NCBI RefSeq assembly: GCF_020886695.1
Contig: NZ_AP024485.1
Location: forward strand, 1,497,001-1,561,000
DNA: 64,000 nucleotides
Direction: 5' to 3'
DNA from: Pseudodesulfovibrio sediminis
GTDB taxonomy: Bacteria; Desulfobacterota; Desulfovibrionia; Desulfovibrionales; Desulfovibrionaceae
Shown here piece by piece: positions 17,805-25,764 of the stretch. Positions within the stretch are counted from its first letter, which is position 1. Each line of letters opens with the position of its first letter. Position numbers and translations under genes: made by a program. The notes below the pieces were generated by a model. The model had not been told where the DNA came from. It made no database searches and worked only from the letters and a program-made list of their open reading frames with translations.

Positions 17805-18662
17805 ATGCCTAATATCCTGTTCATCCGCCTCATATTATTCCTTCTCTCCGCTCTGTTCTTCGTAGGCATCCCTTCCGGCGCCCACGCAAAACAATTTTCC
17901 CACCTGACGGTCATTCAAGACAACGCATACCGCCCCTATTCCTACCTGGATGAAAACAATGAACCACAAGGGTATCTCATCGATTTCTGGGACCATTTCG
18001 GCAAAGTAAACGGTGTGGAGATCTCGTTCAAACTCGGCACATGGCAACAGGGGCTGGATAAGATACAAAACGGTGAAGGAGATATCCATGGCGGGCTGTT
18101 CTACTCTGAGGAACGGGATGCCTTTCTCGATTTTGGCAACGCGATATGCTCACTGAGCACCATTCTCTACATCAGCAACACTGCGACCATGGAAGAAGCG
18201 GCCACCTGCCCGGTAGGGGTCGTCAAAGGCGGCTACACAGAGTATTTCATGAGGACGACACGCCCCACCCGGACCGCTTACACCTACCCGTCACTGGACC
18301 AAACAGTCCAGGCGGCTGCAAATGGTGAACTGCTCGCTTTTCTGGCCGACCAGCCCACGGCTTTCTACGCCATGTCACGCTATGGAATACAGGACACCTT
18401 TACCGCGGGGGAGCGGCTCTACACAAAGTCCCTGCAGGTCGCCGTAAAAAACGGCAACAAGGAACTGCTTGACTTCATAACGCAGGGATGGAGAAAAATG
18501 GACAGGCAGCATCTGAACTATATTCACAAGAAATGGTTCATGGACGCCGAGACTGGCCCTGACTGGCTGCTCACAACAACGCTTATAGGCGCCATCCTCG
18601 TCTTTTTCGGCATAGCCATCAGCCTGTTCCACCACCACTCAGACTATTTCAACAGAAACTAG
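17805..18662 (+). CDS. Family 3 solute-binding-like protein with C-terminal membrane anchor
   Basis: A 285-residue protein with an N-terminal signal peptide (ending SGAHA). An SBP_bac_3 domain follows (RPYSYLDENNEPQGYLIDFW, IHGGLFYSEERDAFLDFG, ADQPTAFYAMSRYG), then a transmembrane helix near residues 252-273 and a short His-rich tail (LFHHHSD). SBP domains anchored this way usually form the sensor half of histidine kinases or diguanylate cyclases, but here no output domain follows. It may work with a separate partner or be a decayed sensor. Confidence 0.85.
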   Translation: MPNILFIRLILFLLSALFFVGIPSGAHAKQFSHLTVIQDNAYRPYSYLDENNEPQGYLIDFWDHFGKVNGVEISFKLGTWQQGLDKIQNGEGDIHGGLFYSEERDAFLDFGNAICSLSTILYISNTATMEEAATCPVGVVKGGYTEYFMRTTRPTRTAYTYPSLDQTVQAAANGELLAFLADQPTAFYAMSRYGIQDTFTAGERLYTKSLQVAVKNGNKELLDFITQGWRKMDRQHLNYIHKKWFMDAETGPDWLLTTTLIGAILVFFGIAISLFHHHSDYFNRN

Positions 18663-18699
18663 CTCCTCCAGAAACCACTGCATGGGAGCGGGGACTCGA

Positions 18700-19710
18700 T
18701 CAACAACTCTCCGCCCTGTCCTCTTCACCTTCGAGTATGATGACCGCTAGGATCTTGGCCAGAACCGTCTCGTACCTGGTCGGTTCTTCTGTCAGGGACA
18801 AGGCGGCCTCTGTTATGCCCCGAGGACCACGGTATGGCCGCTCGCCTATCATGGCCGAGAAAGAATCAGCCAGCGCGCACACCCTGCCCGCAAGGGAGAT
18901 ACCCTTGCCGACTCGACGCTCTGGGTACCCGGAACCATCAAGCCGCTCGTGATGCTGGCTCATGCATTCAATAATGACCGGCGTATCGACCTTGAGCCTC
19001 TTCAACATGTTCAGACCGGCATCAATGTGTTTCTGAATGGATTCCCTGTCACGACGCACCAGATACTGTTCCTTATCCTTGATGAATCGTGGAACCATGG
19101 TCATTCCCAGATCATGTAGAATAAACCCCAAGGCAAAATTGACAAGATCGTTTCGTTCGAACCTGCCATTGGTGACCTTGGCATATATTGCCAGACCGAT
19201 GAACATGGTGTTCACGGAATGCACGGCCAGATTGTACTCCCTGTCCAGCGTCCGTGTCAGGAATGCCAACCGGGCCGGATCCGTCCATATGTATTCAGCC
19301 AGAATCGAGATGTCCTTGACCAGATCCTTGTAGGCCGCCTCCTGGGGTTGATCAAAAAACGTCTCCACCCTGTTGCGAAAAGCAAGAAACAGGATTTCAG
19401 CGACTTCCACAGGCGTGAACCCCTCTTCCACCAGCAAGAGCCCGAGTTGTTTGCTCAGATGCTCTGCATAGACCAGATAGTCGTCACGCAGCAGATAGAG
19501 CTGGCCCTCCAAGGCAAAGTCCGCCACTTCGCCCTGTCCCTTGAGGGACAGACGCTCTCTGGCCTTGTGGTATTTCTTGACCTGCCCCACCTTCGTATCA
19601 AAGACGTAGAGATCGACCGGAGGCCTGAATTTGGGAAAGGTTTCGAGAATATTGGGACTTATCTGCAAATATGTTTCGCCAAAAGATTCGTCCGTCCGCG
19701 TATCCGACAT
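18700..19710 (-). CDS. HD-GYP domain protein, probable cyclic-di-GMP phosphodiesterase
   Basis: A 336-residue cytosolic protein. The C-terminal half (from about residue 150) carries HSVNTMFIGLAIYA, metal-binding HDLGM, HIDAGLNMLKRL, and the signature QHHERLDGSGYP followed by ALADSFSAMIGERPY. These are the residues that bind iron and hydrolyse c-di-GMP. The N-terminal 150 residues resemble the variable PilZ-like or helical region seen before HD-GYP in this group. ATG 19710 has AAAGGTG eight bases upstream; a GTG at 19722 is less likely. It is a single-gene unit. Confidence 0.9.
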   Translation of the reverse strand: MSDTRTDESFGETYLQISPNILETFPKFRPPVDLYVFDTKVGQVKKYHKARERLSLKGQGEVADFALEGQLYLLRDDYLVYAEHLSKQLGLLLVEEGFTPVEVAEILFLAFRNRVETFFDQPQEAAYKDLVKDISILAEYIWTDPARLAFLTRTLDREYNLAVHSVNTMFIGLAIYAKVTNGRFERNDLVNFALGFILHDLGMTMVPRFIKDKEQYLVRRDRESIQKHIDAGLNMLKRLKVDTPVIIECMSQHHERLDGSGYPERRVGKGISLAGRVCALADSFSAMIGERPYRGPRGITEAALSLTEEPTRYETVLAKILAVIILEGEEDRAESC

Positions 19711-19804
19711 GAGAAGCAACACCTTTGGTTGATTGAGTTATTGTCGAAGAGAATACGCGCCTTGCCCACTTTTTGGAACAGGAAATATAGCAACCGCAAC
19801 AAGA

Positions 19805-19834
19805 AAGGGGTCCGCCGTACACGGCGAACCCCTT
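19805..19834 (-). terminator. Intrinsic terminator of the ECF sigma operon
   Basis: A 13-bp stem with one mismatch (19805-19817 with 19822-19834) and a four-base loop, about 30 bases past the stop of the last operon gene at 19866. On the minus strand the stem is followed by TTCTTG. Confidence 0.75.
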
Positions 19835-19865
19835 GAATGTTATTGAGACAACAGTAAATGTTCTA

Positions 19866-20687
19866 TTACTTGCTCTTGCCTTTGCCACCGGCATTATTGC
19901 CCTTGCCACCGGCATTGTTGCCCTTGCCGGAATTGCTCTTGCCGGGGGCGGAGGAGGACTTGCTGGACTTGGAGCCGCTCTTGGCGGTCTTGGAAGTCTT
20001 GCTCAGGCCGATGGCCTTGCCATTGCCGCTGGACACGCCAGGAGTCTTGGACACTCCATTCTTGATATCACGCCCAGTGGTCTTGGTCTTGCCCGCCTTG
20101 GCGGAAACAGAGGCCATTGTCATGCCAGCGCCCTTTGCGGCGACCTTGGCGCGCTCACGATGCTGCTTCATGTGTCCCAGTCCGACTGTACTCGGATGGA
20201 CACCCAGCTCCTGAGCGATCTCACCCCAACCCATTCCGTCATCACGCATGGCGGCAATGCTCTCGACACTCACGGAAGAGGCGTTGGAGACGGCAGTGTC
20301 AGCGTCCTCCTGTGCGGCAGCCAGCGCATCCTGCGCTGCGGTCAGTGCATCCTGCGCTGCGGCTGCAGCATCGGGATCTTCGTCCGCATCAATCGCGTCC
20401 AGCGCACCCTGTGCGGCTGTAACGGCATCCTCGGCGTCAGCCACGGCCTGTTCGGCATCGGCCACAGCCTCAGCACTTGCTTCAGCAGCGGCTGATGCCA
20501 GTGCGTCTGCTTTGGCAGCTTGCGCGGGATTACTGAAAACAGGGCCGTCGTCTTCAGCAGCAACAGGATCGGTAACAGTGTCGTCCGGGGCCGGATCTAT
20601 CTGTGCAATAACCACCGAAGTGGAAAGAATCATAGTCATCAATACAAGAATCAACCAGAATGACATGCGTTTTATAAACGTAAACAT
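19866..20687 (-). CDS. Exported Ala-rich protein with HTH-like motif and basic low-complexity tail
   Basis: A 273-residue protein with a signal peptide (LILVLMTMILSTSVVIAQ). Residues about 55-140 are an Ala/Asp/Glu-rich heptad region. A compact segment MRDDGMGWGEIAQELGVHPS (about 150-170) looks like a resolvase-type helix-turn-helix. The last 90 residues are Lys/Ser/Gly-rich and end in GGKGNNAGGKGKSK repeats. A DNA-binding-like fold in an exported protein is odd. I recall similar segments in secreted proteins of other proteobacteria without known function. It is the last gene of the ECF sigma operon, 24 bases after the TPR gene. Confidence 0.7.
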   Translation of the reverse strand: MFTFIKRMSFWLILVLMTMILSTSVVIAQIDPAPDDTVTDPVAAEDDGPVFSNPAQAAKADALASAAAEASAEAVADAEQAVADAEDAVTAAQGALDAIDADEDPDAAAAAQDALTAAQDALAAAQEDADTAVSNASSVSVESIAAMRDDGMGWGEIAQELGVHPSTVGLGHMKQHRERAKVAAKGAGMTMASVSAKAGKTKTTGRDIKNGVSKTPGVSSGNGKAIGLSKTSKTAKSGSKSSKSSSAPGKSNSGKGNNAGGKGNNAGGKGKSK

Positions 20688-20711
20688 GGTTTATCTCCGT
20701 TATGTAATTAA

Positions 20712-21668
20712 TTACCGAACTTCGGTAATAAATTTAACTGATTCATCGAGGGAATACTTCACATCCCCCATATCGATTGTCTCAGCAATTTTAAACCAGC
20801 TCAAAGGCAGCCTGGAGCGTTGTATGCCTGGATTCGCGTTCAGCATGTAGTCGCGGATGACTTCTGCCCGTTCCTTGGCAAGAGCGGCATTGCCCTTGAC
20901 AAAAGGCACTATGTGCAGCGTCAGTTCCTTGTTGACCGTCATCATTGCACTGATCAGATGCAGCGATACCTTGCTGTCGTTTTCCAGAACACTGGTACCC
21001 GGTTTGAACGCCATGCTTTTCAGCGTCACATTCCGTTTACCTATTATGAAGTTGCGGTAGTCGAAATTCCCACGCAGATTGAGTTGTGCCGTGGCTTCCA
21101 TAGCCAGGCTCCCGTCAGGGTAATACTCCAGGAACTTCTTCCATGCCGCAATTGCATCATCTGTTCGCCCGAGCCCGTTCAGGGCCATCGCCTTGTTGTA
21201 CAAGGCTTCGGGATTATACGGATCCAATCTGAGAACCGTCGTATACTGTGCCAGGGCCTTGACCCATTCACCCCGATCTATGTAGCCATGACCGAGATAC
21301 AGATTGGCAGAAATATGGTTCGGGTCGAGTCGCAACGCCTTTTCGTAGGCGGCCTTCTCCCGATCGAAATCAAGCATTGCCCAGTATGCCACTCCGGTCC
21401 AGAAGACGTAATCGGCATTTTCAGGGTCAAGCTTCACGGCCTTCTCAAGGTACGGCAGGGCTTCCTTCGGTTTATCCAAAGCCAACGTATACCGCCCGAC
21501 ATAATAGGCTGCCGATGCATCTTCAGGGTGTTCCCGCATCTGCTCGCCAATAACCCTGACGCCTTCTTCATACTTCTCCTGTTCAAGATAGTATGGACCC
21601 ATTACTTTGGCACATCCGGCTACTGCCAGAACAACTACAACCAGCAACATTGCTGAAAATACTTTCAC
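20712..21668 (-). CDS. TPR-repeat lipoprotein
   Basis: A 318-residue protein starting with GTG (GGGAG upstream). The lipobox is VVVLAVAGC. Tetratricopeptide repeats cover about residues 25-200 (EEGVRVIGEQMREHPEDASA, LPYLEKAVKLDPENADYVFW, AAYEKALRLDPNHISANLYL). A C-terminal domain of about 110 residues (SKVSLHLISAMMTVNKELTL, AALAKERAEVIRDYML) resembles an OmpA-like peptidoglycan-binding fold. It probably forms an outer-membrane scaffold. Third exported gene controlled by the ECF sigma operon. Confidence 0.85.
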   Translation of the reverse strand: MKVFSAMLLVVVVLAVAGCAKVMGPYYLEQEKYEEGVRVIGEQMREHPEDASAAYYVGRYTLALDKPKEALPYLEKAVKLDPENADYVFWTGVAYWAMLDFDREKAAYEKALRLDPNHISANLYLGHGYIDRGEWVKALAQYTTVLRLDPYNPEALYNKAMALNGLGRTDDAIAAWKKFLEYYPDGSLAMEATAQLNLRGNFDYRNFIIGKRNVTLKSMAFKPGTSVLENDSKVSLHLISAMMTVNKELTLHIVPFVKGNAALAKERAEVIRDYMLNANPGIQRSRLPLSWFKIAETIDMGDVKYSLDESVKFITEVR

Positions 21669-21753
21669 CCAAGGACTCCCTTTTGGTTTTCCGGATCAAC
21701 CCGTCCTCAATACCATATACCTTTTTCACACACGCAAGGTCACAATATAAAAA

Positions 21754-22515
21754 TCACTCGGCCCCGGTATTTCCCGTCAGACTTCTACTGGTAAAACCGA
21801 GCTTGGTCGAAACATCGCTCAACACGCCACAGTCTCTCAGCGCTTCTGTCGCCGCCGCGGCTATGGACTCGTCCGAAACGCCACGCTGTCTGGCGATGAC
21901 CACAAGGCGGACAAAATACCGCCACTGGGACTCAATGCCTCCGGATTCGAAGCCGGCAGCGAGCATGGATCGAACCAGATCGTATCTGAAATCAATCTGT
22001 CCAAGATAGGAGAGCATCTCTGCCCCGACAAGAAAGGACTCCGGGGCCTGCCCTGAGAATTCTTCCACATAGGCAGTGACATCCTGACGGGGAACACCTC
22101 TGGACAACCCCTCGCCGACCACGATGAGCAGCGGTGCGGGAACAGGCTTCACATGGGCGGCAAGAAGGGATCTGGCAAAGTCATAATCGTCGACTTTCTT
22201 GTTCAGGACACGGACGATCAACGGGACCGCCACATGTTTGACCAATCCTTCAGCCAGCTTGTCTTCCAAAGGGGCAAGGGGAAGTTTCTTGTCACACGCG
22301 GTGAGCAACGGAAGGAGCAGGCTTACGCCAGCGTCCTTGTCCATGTCCCCTTCCTTGATCATGGTTCTCACATGATCAAGAACATCGGGGGCCACGCCAC
22401 AATCCCTGGCACGACTGTTCATGTCTGCCAATGATTCCGTCGCTCCCACGACTGAGGATGTGCCTGCAACGATGAACAGGCTCAAAAGAAGAACCAGAAA
22501 TAATTTATAGTACAT
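21754..22515 (-). CDS. Exported protein of unknown function
   Basis: A 253-residue protein with a signal peptide (LFLVLLLSLFIVAGTSSVVGA). The mature part is helical and contains two spaced cysteines (ARDCGVAP and LLTACDKK) plus a third near the end (LRDCGVLS). No family is recognised. ATG 22515 has AAAGGGAAC in front and overlaps the stop of the anti-sigma-like gene by 11 bases, indicating translational coupling. Confidence 0.75.
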   Translation of the reverse strand: MYYKLFLVLLLSLFIVAGTSSVVGATESLADMNSRARDCGVAPDVLDHVRTMIKEGDMDKDAGVSLLLPLLTACDKKLPLAPLEDKLAEGLVKHVAVPLIVRVLNKKVDDYDFARSLLAAHVKPVPAPLLIVVGEGLSRGVPRQDVTAYVEEFSGQAPESFLVGAEMLSYLGQIDFRYDLVRSMLAAGFESGGIESQWRYFVRLVVIARQRGVSDESIAAAATEALRDCGVLSDVSTKLGFTSRSLTGNTGAE

Positions 22516-23080
22516 GTTCCCTTTCAACATTCACAAAGACGATGGAATTCCTGTTGCCAAAGCCATCATCCATACTCAACGGCGCACCCGGATCGGGCAC
22601 CAGCTTTTCCCCGTTCACAAGGAAAAGATATTCATGGTCTCCCTGAGGCAGCTCGGCTTCAAGCACCCATGCCTCGTCTGCCGGACTGTACCACATGACG
22701 GACCGCTCTGCACTCCAACCGTTGAAAGACCCGATGACGGCCACTGAAGAGGCCTGTCTGGCCGCATCGTTCAAGACGAAACGGACAGTACTCAACTGGA
22801 TATGATTTTCAGGCACAGGCCCATCCATTTTAACCACGGTCAGGATCAGCAGGGCCATGGCTATGGTCAAGGCCGGTATGGCTTCCAGAGGTCTGACCTT
22901 GATGGCATGAGGCCGCATCATCCACACACGAACCCGTGTCCAGAGAGTCGCGCGTCGGGGTTCAAGCCGACTCATAACCTGCTGGGTAAGGCCCTCTGGC
23001 ACGGCGGTTTCAGGCGCACGCCGAATATCTTCAATAATGGCTTTTTCCGTAAGGATTTTATTAGTTTCTTCAGTCATCAT
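22505..23080 (-). CDS. Membrane protein with CBM48-like domain, probable anti-sigma factor
   Basis: A 191-residue protein. The N-terminal 60 residues are cytosolic, in the position of an anti-sigma domain. One transmembrane helix follows (AIPALTIAMALLILTVV), then a periplasmic E-set/CBM48 (AMPK glycogen-binding-like) domain: VRFVLNDAARQASSVAVIGS, FNGWS, VLEAELPQGDHEYLFLVNGE, DPGAP and NSIVFVNV. Its start overlaps the sigma gene stop, the classical sigma/anti-sigma layout. A glucan-binding fold as the sensor is unusual. No zinc HxxxCxxC motif is present in the N-terminus. Confidence 0.8.
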   Translation of the reverse strand: MMTEETNKILTEKAIIEDIRRAPETAVPEGLTQQVMSRLEPRRATLWTRVRVWMMRPHAIKVRPLEAIPALTIAMALLILTVVKMDGPVPENHIQLSTVRFVLNDAARQASSVAVIGSFNGWSAERSVMWYSPADEAWVLEAELPQGDHEYLFLVNGEKLVPDPGAPLSMDDGFGNRNSIVFVNVEREHVL

Positions 23081-23627
23081 TACCCTCGTCAAATTGGTGG
23101 CGGATCATATCCAGCCCCCTGCTTACGCGCATCTTTGCGCCACTGACGGAAATCTCCAACGAAGTCGCTATCTCCTGCATTGAAAACTCGTATTTGTATC
23201 TAAGCATCAACGCTTCCCTATACTTTGTAGGCAGGGCCAGTACCATTTCAAAGGCTTTGCCCCCATCCAAACGATTTTCAATCGCCTTATGCGTGTCCTG
23301 GCCATCTCCTGGAGGAACCATGACTGACGCATCTTCCATGAAAACATGTTTATCGCGACCATTGCTGCGAAGCCAGTCGCGGGCCACATTCAGTGCAATC
23401 GAATATAACCATGGGAAAAACCGTTTTCCCAATTTAAATGAATCCAGTTTTTCATAGGCCTTTACAAAGGCTTCCTGTGAAAGATCGGCGGCAATGTCTC
23501 CATCACTCACCATGCGCAACATGAGATTAAACACCGGTCCCTTGTACTCACGCACCAAGAGACCAAATGCCTGGGTGTCCCCCAGAAGCACATCTTTCAC
23601 AATTTCCGTTTCCCGTTTATCTCTCAT
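23070..23627 (-). CDS. ECF-type RNA polymerase sigma factor
   Basis: A 185-residue protein with region 2 (FGLLVREYKGPVFNLMLRMV, DLSQEAFVKAYEKLDSFK, FFPWLYSIALNVARDWLR) and region 4 (LPTKYREALMLRYKYEFSMQ, EIATSLEISVSGAKMRVSRG). It lacks domains 1.1 and 3, as expected for the ECF class. It heads a five-gene leftward operon whose other products are membrane-bound or exported, so it probably controls an envelope response and its own operon. Confidence 0.95.
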   Translation of the reverse strand: MRDKRETEIVKDVLLGDTQAFGLLVREYKGPVFNLMLRMVSDGDIAADLSQEAFVKAYEKLDSFKLGKRFFPWLYSIALNVARDWLRSNGRDKHVFMEDASVMVPPGDGQDTHKAIENRLDGGKAFEMVLALPTKYREALMLRYKYEFSMQEIATSLEISVSGAKMRVSRGLDMIRHQFDEGNDD

Positions 23628-23771
23628 TTACCCTTTCCAAACGGTCCTTTTTCTGGACCAAAACTCAATCTGCACCAATATATACTCTAATTTCCATCAA
23701 AAGGTCACATGACTTGCCCACATTGCACACGTAGGCTAAAAAGAGGCTTGCATCATGAAGGAGCATAGCAC

Positions 23772-24293
23772 ATGAACAACCATGAGAATACCATTCTCGA
23801 CGCCATTTTCAACCGTCGCTCCATCCGGAAGTTCACGGATGAGCCGGTCACGCGAGACGAGATTCACACCATTCTGGATGCGGGTCGATGGGCCCCAAGC
23901 GGCCTGAACAACCAACCCTGGCGTTTCATGGTTATCACACGTGACACGTTGCGTCATGCCGATTTGGCAGAATGCACCAAATACGCCCATATCGTCCGTC
24001 AGTCTGCGGCCTGCATCTGCATCCTGCTCGACAAAACAGCCATGTACAGTGAGATGAAAGACCATCAGGGCGCCGGGGCCTGTACCCAGAACATGCTGCT
24101 CGCTGCCCACGCGCTGGGCCTGGGCGCGGTCTGGCTGGGCGAAATCGTCAATGACCAGAAAAAAACATTGGACGTACTTGGTCAATCCCCTGATACATAC
24201 GAACTCCAGGTTGTCATCGCCCTGGGCCGCCCCGATCAGCAAGGCAGCTCCAACCGAAAAGACCTGTCCGAACTCATGCTGGAGGACTTTTAA
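23772..24293 (+). CDS. Nitroreductase family protein
   Basis: A 173-residue FMN-dependent oxidoreductase. The family signature begins FNRRSIRKFTDEPV with the helix WAPSGLNNQPWRFMVI; the flavin-contacting C-terminal part is LGLGAVWLGEI and ELQVVIALGRP. The short form lacks the dimer extension of NfsB. The stop and the next start share one base. It heads a redox operon that includes a probable selenoprotein and a flavoprotein. Confidence 0.92.
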   Translation: MNNHENTILDAIFNRRSIRKFTDEPVTRDEIHTILDAGRWAPSGLNNQPWRFMVITRDTLRHADLAECTKYAHIVRQSAACICILLDKTAMYSEMKDHQGAGACTQNMLLAAHALGLGAVWLGEIVNDQKKTLDVLGQSPDTYELQVVIALGRPDQQGSSNRKDLSELMLEDF

Positions 24294-24913
24294 TGACCAT
24301 CAAGACCTTTGCTCTGGGCCCGCTCCAGACCAACTGCTACGTGCTCTCTAACGATAGACAGGCCGTGGCTGTCGATCCGGGGGGTGACCCCGCTGCCGTG
24401 CTCGACTATCTCAAGGAAAACGGCCTGACCCTGACCCATATCCTGATCACGCACATGCATTTCGATCACACGGCCGGGAACAAGGCGTTGTCCGAGGCGA
24501 CCGGCGCACCCGTGCTGTGCAACAAGGGGGACGCCCCCCTGCTCGACACGTGGCTCGGCAAAGGCGGCGACATGGGCCTTCCCGTTCTCGATCCCTATGA
24601 ATGGGAGAATCTGGAACCGGGAGAAACCGAGTTCATCGGCCTGCCCTGCACCATTTTCTATACGCCGGGACACTCCGAAGGCAGTCTGACCTTTTATTTC
24701 CCTGATGCACAGACCGCCTTTGTCGGCGACCTCATCTTCTACCGCTCCATCGGGCGCACGGATTTTCCGGGCGGCAACCTCGATATACTCAAAAACTCGG
24801 TGCAGACCCATATTTTCACCCTGCCGGAGGACACCACTCTCCTGTCCGGCCATGGTCCGGAGACCTCGGTGGGTGACGAAAAGAATCACAACCCCTTTTT
24901 CGGAGGATTTTGA
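24293..24913 (+). CDS. Metallo-beta-lactamase-fold hydrolase (glyoxalase II-like)
   Basis: A 206-residue protein. The metal-binding motif ITHMHFDHTAG, then TPGHSEGSLTFY, FVGDLIFYRSIGRTDFPGG and LSGHGPETSVGDEKNHNPF are all typical of the YcbL/glyoxalase-II-like subgroup that hydrolyses thioesters or persulfide-like adducts. One-base overlaps at both ends tie it into the operon. In the context of the TusA-like gene that follows, a role in thiol/persulfide chemistry is plausible but inferred. Confidence 0.92.
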   Translation: MTIKTFALGPLQTNCYVLSNDRQAVAVDPGGDPAAVLDYLKENGLTLTHILITHMHFDHTAGNKALSEATGAPVLCNKGDAPLLDTWLGKGGDMGLPVLDPYEWENLEPGETEFIGLPCTIFYTPGHSEGSLTFYFPDAQTAFVGDLIFYRSIGRTDFPGGNLDILKNSVQTHIFTLPEDTTLLSGHGPETSVGDEKNHNPFFGGF

Positions 24914-25158
24914 TGGCCGATCCCGTCATCATAGATATTCGCGACAAGTGTTGAGGCGTAGGCATGGAGGTAGGTTGGTATCTCCGCTTCGCCAGGACAG
25001 ACCGCATCGAGGCCCTGGTGTCCATCAAGGCCGGTGCTCAGGTGCGCCATGAGGTCCACACTTTCCCTGATTGGCATTTCGAGTTCGAAGAACATGACGA
25101 TCACGTTCGGGCCATCATGACCCGCAAGCAACCCGTCTACGACAAGGAGTCCGTGTGA
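24913..25158 (+). CDS. TusA/SirA-like protein with in-frame UGA (probable selenoprotein)
   Basis: If the TGA at 24952-24954 is read as selenocysteine, the frame gives 81 residues: MADPVIIDIRDKC, Sec14, then GVGMEVGWYLRFARTD and on to a stop at 25158. The pattern fits the TusA/SirA fold: strand, conserved Cys, helix, strand (IEALVSIKAG), helix (QVRHEVHTFPDW), strand (VRAIMTRKQ). Cys13 aligns with the persulfide-carrying Cys of TusA, with Sec in place of the following Pro. A hairpin with a GG-starting loop lies 11 bases after the TGA. The start shares one base with the upstream stop and the end overlaps the next gene by four bases, so the whole frame fits the operon. A shorter non-seleno start at 24964 is the alternative. 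Confidence 0.82.
24966..24985 (+). promoter_or_regulatory. Candidate bacterial SECIS hairpin
   Basis: GGAGGTA (24966-24972) pairs with TATCTCC (24979-24985), six Watson-Crick pairs plus one G-U, around the loop GGTTGG. The loop begins 18 bases after the in-frame TGA, within the distance known for SelB-recognised bacterial SECIS elements, and starts with G as those loops do. Confidence 0.7.
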
Positions 25159-25760
25159 ACAAAGCCATCGTATTCGCCTGCAGCCATCGGCGGGGCGGCA
25201 ACTCGGACCGGGCTGCCCGACTCCTGGCCCAAGGAATAACCGAGGCAGGCGGCGAAGCCGAAGTCCTGTATGTCCGCAACCGCGAAATCATGCATTGCCT
25301 GGCCTGTGGATACTGCGACAAGGCAAACAAGGTTCAGGGGCAACGGCGCTGTGTACTCGGGGCCAAAGACGAGGCATGGGACCTGTTCCAGCACTTTTTC
25401 TCCTCCCCCTGCATCCTTTTTGCGTCACCCGTCTATTTCTATCATCTCCCGTCGAGGTTCAAGACCTGGATCGACCGGGGGCAACAATACTGGCAGGCCC
25501 GTCTGGACAAGGAGCCTTGGATAGCCTCCCTGCCCAAACGCACGGCGCACGCGGTGCTGGTGGCCGGACAGCCTTCAGGAGACAAACTCTTTGAGGGAGC
25601 GCGCCTGACCATCAAGTACTTTGTCCAGAATTTCAACATGGACCTGGCCGACCCGCTGGTCTTCCGTGGAATAGATGACCGCAACGACCTGAAGGGACAG
25701 GAAACCTTTGAAGCGCAGGTCGTTGAGTTGGGTAAACAGGCCTGGGCTTCCTCCAGCTGA
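25155..25760 (+). CDS. NADPH-dependent FMN reductase-like flavoprotein with Cys cluster
   Basis: A 201-residue flavodoxin-fold protein starting with GTG that overlaps the selenoprotein stop (GTGA). The flavin-binding start is IVFACSHRRGGNSDRAARLL; ILFASPVYFYHLPSRFKTWI is the second flavin loop. Between them HCLACGYC plus a Cys 11 residues later resembles the compact cysteine motif of iron-sulfur flavoproteins, though the last spacing is longer than usual. It probably passes electrons to or from its operon partners. Confidence 0.87.
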   Translation: MNKAIVFACSHRRGGNSDRAARLLAQGITEAGGEAEVLYVRNREIMHCLACGYCDKANKVQGQRRCVLGAKDEAWDLFQHFFSSPCILFASPVYFYHLPSRFKTWIDRGQQYWQARLDKEPWIASLPKRTAHAVLVAGQPSGDKLFEGARLTIKYFVQNFNMDLADPLVFRGIDDRNDLKGQETFEAQVVELGKQAWASSS

Positions 25761-25764
25761 TTCG

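Noticed and set aside
24964-25158. Short non-seleno gene starting at ATG 24964
   Set aside because: It would leave 49 unexplained bases that encode a fitting first strand and the conserved Cys, ignore the one-base stop/start overlap at 24913, and ignore the hairpin. It is kept as the alternative in the feature entry.
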